Shown here: positions 5,153 through 9,537 of the stretch, piece after piece | Layout: each line of letters begins with the position of its first letter | Position numbering within the stretch: the first letter of the stretch is position 1 | Assembly: GCA_007135385.1 (NCBI GenBank) | Contig: SLIY01000368.1 | Span: 1-9,537, forward strand | Direction: 5' to 3' | DNA from: Leptolyngbyaceae cyanobacterium CSSed165cm_216 | GTDB lineage: Bacteria; Cyanobacteriota; Cyanobacteriia; Phormidesmidales; Phormidesmidaceae | Length of the DNA: 9,537 nucleotides | Notes under the pieces: model-generated | What the model was told of the DNA's origin: nothing | Seen by the model: only the letters and a program-made list of their open reading frames with translations | Database searches by the model: none | Translations under genes and position numbers: made by a program

Positions 5153-5470
5153 TTACTCCACACCAATGTCTGAGAGCATGACAACGTTCTTAGGTTTGTC
5201 TTTGAAGACCTTGAACAGCTTTTGCTCTAGGGGCGACGAAGTCTGAAACAGGCTGTAAGCTGTCTGCAACAGATCTCGGTAATGGTTAAAGGTGGCATCG
5301 TCATCCATATTGGGATTTTCCACACCTTTTTCTCGTATTAGCTGTGAGAACTTTTGCAAAATGTGCAGTCGGTTGACGTCCAGGAACTGGGGATCGTAGG
5401 ACAGTTCAAAAAATGCAAAATAGTCTTCGGCCTGGGTGATTTGGTTGAAGGCTTGGGATTTAGGATTCAT
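5153..5470 (-). CDS. nifW: NifW, nitrogenase stabilising/protective protein
   Basis: The 105-residue protein matches the NifW family, with the N-terminal YFAFFELSYDPQFLDVNRLHILQKF (17-41) as its main signature and the conserved C-terminal LFKVFKDKPKNVVML (85-99). NifW associates with the MoFe protein and is linked to its maturation and to protection from oxygen. The ATG at 5470 overlaps the stop codon of the upstream DUF683 gene in an ATGA, implying translational coupling, and no separate Shine-Dalgarno is needed. The length is normal for cyanobacterial NifW. The gene is followed 1 bp later by a long palindrome, which may mark the 3' end of one transcript segment. Confidence 0.95.
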   Translation of the reverse strand: MNPKSQAFNQITQAEDYFAFFELSYDPQFLDVNRLHILQKFSQLIREKGVENPNMDDDATFNHYRDLLQTAYSLFQTSSPLEQKLFKVFKDKPKNVVMLSDIGVE

Positions 5471-5688
5471 TGGGCTTGCTCCAAGATCTTGAGCTGTTGT
5501 CTGAGGTCGCTGAGTTGGCAGTAAATAGTATGGGTACGGGCGGCGGTATCCAGCAGTTGATCTAAGTCGGCGGGCAGGCCTTCAGCAATATCATGCAGAT
5601 CCATCTTGAGCTGGCCAGCTTTACTGTTGAGCCGTTTAATTTGGGTCTTGAGGGCATCGATGGTGATTGGGTCGGTGGTTTGGGGCAT
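5467..5688 (-). CDS. DUF683 small helical nif-associated protein
   Basis: This 73-residue protein belongs to the DUF683 family, found in nif clusters between the nifX group and nifW. It contains two predicted amphipathic helices, about 8-35 (TIDALKTQIKRLNSKAGQLKMDLHDIAEGL) and 40-70 (DLDQLLDTAARTHTIYCQLSDLRQQLKILE), split by a P-containing turn, consistent with a helical hairpin that oligomerises. A single cysteine lies at 57. Family members are suspected of roles in metal or cofactor handling for nitrogenase, but no reaction is known. The ATG at 5688 has no clear Shine-Dalgarno, and a 53-bp gap separates it from the DUF269 gene. Its stop overlaps the nifW start (ATGA). Confidence 0.88.
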   Translation of the reverse strand: MPQTTDPITIDALKTQIKRLNSKAGQLKMDLHDIAEGLPADLDQLLDTAARTHTIYCQLSDLRQQLKILEQAQ

Positions 5689-5741
5689 GGGAAGACGGTT
5701 TAAGGGTTACGGTGCAGCGTGTTCAGAGGGGATGGTCGACG

Positions 5742-6206
5742 CTATAGGTCGCAGATGGTGGGGTATTGGCGGGCCAGGTCGATGCCTTTGGCGACGAGTT
5801 TTTCGCCTTCGGCGCTGAGCTTTTCGAGCGAGTCAAAGCCAAAGCGCTGGGCATCGCGCAGGGTTTTGCTGACTAGAATCAACCGACCAGAGAAGATTAG
5901 CACCCAGCCAAAGCCCTCGTGGCTCAGGTCGATCACCACCTGGGAGAGCATCCCGGTTTCTTGCTCGATGCAGTAGGCGACGGCTCGGAAGAAGGCCATG
6001 ATGCGGGATTGGGTGATGAGGTTCACTTCACCGTCTACGGAAATTTCCCGTTTTTCAGCTTTGGTGAGAATGTAGGGTTTGAGCAGCAATTCGTCGGCCC
6101 AGTGACGGTAGGTGCCATAGCTATCATTGGCGCGAATTTGCTGCACGATCGCCTGCAAAAAGGGTGATTCAGCTACGGTTACAGTGGGGGTTTCAACGGT
6201 AGTCAT
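5742..6206 (-). CDS. NifX-associated DUF269 protein
   Basis: The 154-residue protein matches the NifX-associated DUF269 family, with WADELLLKPYILTKAEKREISVDGEVN (36-62) and the conserved FFRAVAYCIEQETGMLSQVVIDLSHEGFGWVLIFSGRLILVSKTLRDAQRFGF segment (72-124). The family is nearly always adjacent to nifX and is thought to help in FeMo-cofactor synthesis or delivery, as do the related NafY-context proteins; the exact reaction is not known. The ATG at 6206 overlaps the nifX stop by ATGA, and GAGGAAG upstream can act as Shine-Dalgarno, so co-translation with nifX is likely. The length is typical. The single FGFDSLEKLSAEGEKLV motif near the C-terminus predicts a final helix pair. Confidence 0.92.
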   Translation of the reverse strand: MTTVETPTVTVAESPFLQAIVQQIRANDSYGTYRHWADELLLKPYILTKAEKREISVDGEVNLITQSRIMAFFRAVAYCIEQETGMLSQVVIDLSHEGFGWVLIFSGRLILVSKTLRDAQRFGFDSLEKLSAEGEKLVAKGIDLARQYPTICDL

Positions 6207-6628
6207 ACGGTCACTTCCTCCTCTGTTTCAAGATAGGCATCGTCAAAACTAGGGGCTTTGTCTTGGCTCAGAGCCTTCCGTAGCCAGGGGGGTGGGCTAC
6301 CTTGCAGCGTGTGCATCAGTTGGCCCAAAATTGTCTCAATTTTCTCATCCACAGAATGGGATTTCATCGGGGTAATTTTCTTACCAATCAACCGGGCCGC
6401 CGCACTACCGCCAATGTCGGCCACGTAAACAATGGTGCAACCCTTGAGCGCCTTGAGCTTGGCGTCCACCTTGCTCTCATTGCCGTCTTCGGTCAGGTTG
6501 CCGCCAAAGGTCAGGGTTTCTGAGAAGGTATATTCATCGGCGGTCAGCTCATACACGTCCATCTTGCTGGCCGAGCCAAAGTGGGCGTTGATGTGGACGT
6601 TGTCATTCGTGGCGAAGGCTATTTTCAT
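6203..6628 (-). CDS. nifX: NifX, FeMo-cofactor precursor carrier
   Basis: The 141-residue protein belongs to the NifX/NifB-C-terminal (dinitrogenase cofactor-binding) family, which binds NifB-co or the precursor cluster and exchanges it with NifEN. Family hallmarks are MKIAFATNDNVHINAHFGSA at the N-terminus (H12 and H16 as candidate cluster ligands), FTFGG-like LTFGGN (39-44), and IVYVADIGGSAAARLI (66-81). I choose ATG 6628 because AGGAG lies 7 nt upstream. An upstream GTG at 6739 in the same open frame would add 37 residues read from an octamer repeat array and is rejected. A 107-bp repeat-filled gap separates the gene from nifEN, and its stop overlaps the start of the DUF269 gene. The acidic C-terminus (ETEEEVTV) looks disordered. 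Confidence 0.95.
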   Translation of the reverse strand: MKIAFATNDNVHINAHFGSASKMDVYELTADEYTFSETLTFGGNLTEDGNESKVDAKLKALKGCTIVYVADIGGSAAARLIGKKITPMKSHSVDEKIETILGQLMHTLQGSPPPWLRKALSQDKAPSFDDAYLETEEEVTV

Positions 6629-6650
6629 GGGAAATCTCCTTTTGAGGAAA

Positions 6651-6714
6651 GTGGGGGAGTGGGGGAGTGAGGGAGTGGGGGAGTGGGGGAGTGGGAAAAT
6701 GGGAAAGTGGGGGA
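6651..6714. repeat. Octamer tandem array (GTGGGGGA, eight units) between nifEN and nifX
   Basis: Eight consecutive 8-bp units run from 6651 to 6714. Five are exact GTGGGGGA and three are variants (GTGAGGGA, GTGGGAAA, ATGGGAAA). On the mRNA they read as TCCCCCAC repeats. The array lies just upstream of the nifX Shine-Dalgarno and has no stop codon in the nifX frame. Confidence 0.9.
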
Positions 6715-6722
6715 GTGGAAGC

Positions 6723-6754
6723 CCCCAACACCCCATCACTCCATCACCCCATCA
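6723..6754. repeat. Second octamer array (CCCCATCA, four units) covering the nifEN stop
   Basis: The units are CCCCAACA, CCCCATCA, CTCCATCA and CCCCATCA. The nifEN stop codon (6736-6738) and the last five codons lie inside this array. It has the same 8-bp period as the neighbouring array but the opposite strand bias, so the two can pair in the transcript (GGGG against CCCC runs). Confidence 0.85.
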
Positions 6755-9510
6755 CCGCCTGCCCGCCATCGATGGACCAACTCATGGGTCCTCTCTGCGT
6801 CCGCTTCCAGCAGCAGGTTGCCGATGGCAAACAGCATGTCTAAGGTGCCGCGATAGCCGACGGTGCAGCGGTGGCCGTTGCCCAGGTGTTCGAGCATGGG
6901 AAAGCCGTGCAGGTAGAGGGGAATGCCGAGGCGGCGGGCGATCGGGCGGGCTTTGGAATTGGTGATCCAGAGGTCGGCGGTGGCCGCGAGATCTTCGAGG
7001 TCTTCAAAGTCGCCGATGTAGGTTTGGGCGATGGGTAAGTCCTTCAGCAGGGGGGAGGGGGCGGTGGTGACGGCGGCTTGGAGTTCGGCTCCGGTGCTCT
7101 GCAGCCACCAGGCAACGTTGTGCAGCAGGTCGGGTTCCAGGGCGATCGCTACCTTTTTGCGGCCAAAGAAGAAGTGGGTATCCAGCATGGCATCTTGCAC
7201 CTGGCGACGCTGGCGTAGGTATTTGGCGGGGACGGGGCGATCGCTGATTTGGGAGAGAATGTCCAGGAAGTCATCTACCGCGCCGAGACCTGTGAGTTGG
7301 GTCAAGGTGGTGGCGGGGGTACCGAAGCGCTCGGTGAGAATTGTCGCCGCCTTGGCCATGCTGCCGCCCAGGGCCAGGGTGAGGCGCGATCGCCCCACCG
7401 CTTTAAGTTCGGCAACGGTGGTGCCGCCGGTTGCGGTGGTGGCGAAGTCGGCATCCTCCAGGTGGCCATCTAGAGAGGTGGAAATATCAGGCACGACAAT
7501 GGGGGTGAGGCCAAAGGCTTCCACCATCTCCTTCAGCTCCGCCACATCCCCAGGGCCAAAGGCGGCACTGGCTAGCAGCGTCACCTGCAGGGGGTTGACC
7601 TCCCCAGCTTCGGGGATAGTCCGTACCAGGCTGGCCACAGCGGCAGCAAAGCCATCCTCCAAACTGCCCTTGTAATCCGGGGTAGAGGCCAAGACGATGG
7701 GCACAGTGACCTCGGGATTGGCGGTATGGAAGTCCCGCAATATGGCAGGCATATCGTCACCCCGGGTTTCGGTCAGCCCCGTAGTCAATAGGCCCACCAG
7801 TTCTGGCTGGGTGTTCTCAATCACTGTCAGCAGGCCACCGTGAACGTTGTCATCGCCCCCCAGCACCGTGCTTACCTCACTCATCGCCGTAGTGGCCAGG
7901 GGAATCGCTTCCTGGAAGTGGTTCACCAACAGCACCTTGGCAAAGGCGGTGCAGCCCTGGGAACCGTGGAACAGCGGCATCGACCCCTGAATGCCCAGAA
8001 AGGCTAGGGCCGCCCCCAGGGGCTGACTTTGCTTGAGGGGGTTGACGGCCACGGCCTTGCGGCGGGCGATGATCTTTGTGGGAGGGTGGATGGGTGGATG
8101 GGTGGATGGGTGAGATTCTGCCTTCTGCCTTCTGCCTTCTGCCTTCTCCCAGGGCGCTTCCCGCCGCACCTCCGCCCACACCGGGCTGTGCAACGTCTCA
8201 TCCAACTCCTTCGCCATCTCCAGCAAGCCGCCATAGCCAGAGTAGGGGTTGTGGCGTTCCTGGTTGATGTGGAGGAAGGGAATACGGGCCTTGAGGGCGG
8301 TGTACTGGTTACGGCCACCGGCGATCAGCATGTCAGCGTTGGTCTTTTCGATCACACGCAGCAGTTCGGCGGCCCCGCCTTTTTCCAGCACGATGCCGTC
8401 CTGGCCGAGCAAAGCTTTGATCCGGGCTTTGTCTTCTTCGGTGCTCTTTTTGCTGCTAGTGGCCACCACGGTGATACCCAGGTCCTGGGCGGCAGAGATA
8501 ATCGACCAGCTTTTGACGCCGCCGGTATAGAGGACAACTCGCTTGCCCTGGAGCCGTTGCCGGTAGGGCACAAGCTGCTGGTTCAGATTTTCGGTTTCTT
8601 CCGCGATGACGGCTTCCACCCGGGCTTGCATGGCCTCGTCCCCAATTTTGGCGGCGATCGCCCGCAGGGCGTGGTTCATATCCGCCACCCCATAGAAAGA
8701 TGTTTCGAGGTAGGGAATGCCGTAGCGCTCCTCCATTTTGTGGGCCAGGTTGATCAGCGCCTTGGAGCAAATCATCACATTCAACTTGGCCCGGTGGGCG
8801 TAGGCCACCTCCTGGTAGCGGGCATCGCCAGTGATCTTAGACAGCACCCGAATGCCCACCTTCTCTAATAGGGGCAGAATACCCCACAGTTCACCAGCAA
8901 TGTTGTACTCGCCAATCAGGTTGATGTCATAGGGAGTCGTGACCTCAGGTTCCGCTGTGCCAATCACATGCTCCAGCAGAGCTTCTCCGGCCAAGCGGTT
9001 GCCCAGGTTCTTACTGCCCACAAAGCCGGGGGACTGAATCGGTACCACAGGCAGACTCAAGTTCTCGGTTGCTGCCCGGCATACAGCATCCAGGTCATCC
9101 CCAATCAGGGCTGTCACACAGGTAGAATAGACAAACACAGCGGCCGGACGGTAGCGCTCTTGCACATCCTGGATCGCTTTGTAGAGCTTCTTCTCGCCGC
9201 CAAAAATAATGTCGTTTTCGCTCAGGTCGGTGGTGAAGCCCATTTTGTAAAGGGTATCGCCCGAGGATAGGCTACCCCGTTCCCCCCAGGAGTTGCCCGC
9301 ACAGGCGATCGGGCCATGCACCAGGTGGGCCACATCGGTAATTGGTACTAGGGCAATGCTGGCTCCATCAAAGGCACACCCACCCTGGGCCGCCCCGGGC
9401 TTGGCCTGCTGCTGGCACACCTTGTTGTGACCTTTGCCATTTTTTTGGTGATTGTGCTCGCAACCCGGCTGGGTCAGGAGTTCATTCATTTTGGCTTTGG
9501 TGGAAGACAT
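6736..9510 (-). CDS. nifEN: NifEN fusion, FeMo-cofactor scaffold (NifE and NifN in one chain)
   Basis: The 924-residue protein joins two subunits normally made separately. Together NifE and NifN form the scaffold on which the cofactor precursor is matured with Mo and homocitrate. Residues 1-454 are NifE: C45, C70 and C131 match the ligands of the NifE/NifN [4Fe-4S] cluster, C248 lies near the cofactor pocket region, and the domain ends in the usual LHSPVWAEVRREAPWE. Residues about 455-479 are a linker encoded by tandem repeats. Residues 480-924 are NifN, starting AVAVNPLKQSQPLGAALAFLG, with C520 (HGSQGCTAF) as the fourth cluster ligand and a normal end (GFPMLEHLGN, VGYRGT). The frame is intact. 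ATG 9510 has no Shine-Dalgarno; ATG 9489 is an alternative. The final codons fall in an octamer array. Fused nifEN is known in some cyanobacteria, from memory including a second nif cluster of Anabaena variabilis. Confidence 0.96.
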   Translation of the reverse strand: MSSTKAKMNELLTQPGCEHNHQKNGKGHNKVCQQQAKPGAAQGGCAFDGASIALVPITDVAHLVHGPIACAGNSWGERGSLSSGDTLYKMGFTTDLSENDIIFGGEKKLYKAIQDVQERYRPAAVFVYSTCVTALIGDDLDAVCRAATENLSLPVVPIQSPGFVGSKNLGNRLAGEALLEHVIGTAEPEVTTPYDINLIGEYNIAGELWGILPLLEKVGIRVLSKITGDARYQEVAYAHRAKLNVMICSKALINLAHKMEERYGIPYLETSFYGVADMNHALRAIAAKIGDEAMQARVEAVIAEETENLNQQLVPYRQRLQGKRVVLYTGGVKSWSIISAAQDLGITVVATSSKKSTEEDKARIKALLGQDGIVLEKGGAAELLRVIEKTNADMLIAGGRNQYTALKARIPFLHINQERHNPYSGYGGLLEMAKELDETLHSPVWAEVRREAPWEKAEGRRQKAESHPSTHPPIHPPTKIIARRKAVAVNPLKQSQPLGAALAFLGIQGSMPLFHGSQGCTAFAKVLLVNHFQEAIPLATTAMSEVSTVLGGDDNVHGGLLTVIENTQPELVGLLTTGLTETRGDDMPAILRDFHTANPEVTVPIVLASTPDYKGSLEDGFAAAVASLVRTIPEAGEVNPLQVTLLASAAFGPGDVAELKEMVEAFGLTPIVVPDISTSLDGHLEDADFATTATGGTTVAELKAVGRSRLTLALGGSMAKAATILTERFGTPATTLTQLTGLGAVDDFLDILSQISDRPVPAKYLRQRRQVQDAMLDTHFFFGRKKVAIALEPDLLHNVAWWLQSTGAELQAAVTTAPSPLLKDLPIAQTYIGDFEDLEDLAATADLWITNSKARPIARRLGIPLYLHGFPMLEHLGNGHRCTVGYRGTLDMLFAIGNLLLEADAERTHELVHRWRAGGDGVME
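8081..8111. repeat. Octamer tandem repeat (GGATGGGT, three units) inside nifEN linker
   Basis: Three perfect GGATGGGT units (8088-8111) are preceded by a shortened unit GGAGGGT (8081-8087). On the coding strand they encode the His/Pro-rich part of the linker (HPSTHPPIHPPT). The same octamer occurs in the hesB leader at 4154-4161, which marks it as intergenic repeat material. Confidence 0.92.
8116..8150. repeat. Heptamer tandem repeat (TTCTGCC, four perfect units) inside nifEN linker
   Basis: Four perfect TTCTGCC units (8116-8143) are followed by TTCTCCC (8144-8150). On the coding strand they read GGCAGAA and encode the charged part of the linker (KAEGRRQKAE). An 18-bp stretch matches 16 of 18 bases with the cysK-cupin gap (527-544), so this is a dispersed intergenic-type repeat inside a gene. 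Confidence 0.93.
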
Positions 9511-9537
9511 AGGGGGAGGAGAGGTGGGGGATGGGGA
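9511..9537. repeat. G-rich (mRNA C-rich) tract upstream of nifEN
   Basis: The 27 bases before the nifEN ATG hold AGGGGGAGGAG and GGTGGGGGATGGGG, of the same type as the leaders of hesA and hesB. No Shine-Dalgarno is visible on the transcribed strand. The upstream gene, expected to be nifK, is outside the window. Confidence 0.5.

Noticed and set aside
6629..6739. Longer NifX starting at GTG 6739
   Set aside because: The 37 added residues come from octamer repeats (Pro/His/Leu-rich). ATG 6628 has a good Shine-Dalgarno and the normal NifX N-terminus.
785..8661. Eight GCGATCGC sites as regulatory operators
   Set aside because: These are HIP1 octamers, a genome-wide feature of many cyanobacteria, and most lie inside coding regions; they support taxonomy only.
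8029..8868. Long plus-strand open frame of 279 codons opposite nifEN
   Set aside because: It lies wholly antisense to a well-conserved gene, shows no recognisable domain and results from GC-rich codon use in nifEN.

Overview
The window is a stretch of a cyanobacterial nitrogen-fixation (nif) gene cluster. Thirteen genes all lie on the minus strand, so transcription runs from the right edge to the left. The cyanobacterial assignment rests on the heterocyst-type FdxH ferredoxin, the HesA/HesB pair, the NifX-DUF269-DUF683-NifW order, a CBS protein with a CP12-like tail, and eight copies of the HIP1 octamer GCGATCGC (785, 1154, 3261, 4284, 7142, 7237, 7386, 8654). The sequence is GC-rich by eye. 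A filamentous non-heterocystous lineage such as a Leptolyngbya/Nodosilinea relative is a guess from that GC level and the fused nifEN, not a demonstrated identity.

Layout in transcription order. First comes nifEN (9510-6736), a single fused cofactor-scaffold gene. It is followed by nifX (6628-6203), a DUF269 NifX-associated protein (6206-5742), a DUF683 helical protein (5688-5467) and nifW (5470-5153). Next are hesA (5042-4254), hesB (4147-3785), fdxH (3698-3399), feoA (3320-3021), a long-chain flavodoxin (2965-2435), a CBS-domain protein (2240-1647), cysK (1542-550) and the 5' part of a cupin gene (454-1, cut by the edge). Two pairs are coupled by ATGA overlaps (nifX/DUF269 and DUF683/nifW). 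The other gaps are 53-194 bp. No stretch longer than 300 bp lacks a gene.

How the genes fit together. NifEN and NifX handle the FeMo-cofactor precursor. NifW is linked to MoFe protein maturation. HesA and HesB are an E1-like enzyme and an A-type Fe-S carrier. FdxH and the flavodoxin are candidate alternative electron donors to nitrogenase reductase, with the iron-uptake accessory FeoA between them. CysK makes cysteine, the sulfur source for Fe-S cluster assembly, and the cupin beside it resembles thiol dioxygenases. The CBS protein may sense adenylate state.

The most unusual feature is the density of short tandem repeats and palindromes in the gaps, and the fact that this repeat material has entered coding sequence. 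The linker joining NifE to NifN is encoded almost entirely by 8-bp and 7-bp tandem repeats of the intergenic kind. The last codons of nifEN lie inside another octamer array. Repeat units of 7 and 8 bp are not multiples of three, so a change in unit number in the linker would break the NifN reading frame.
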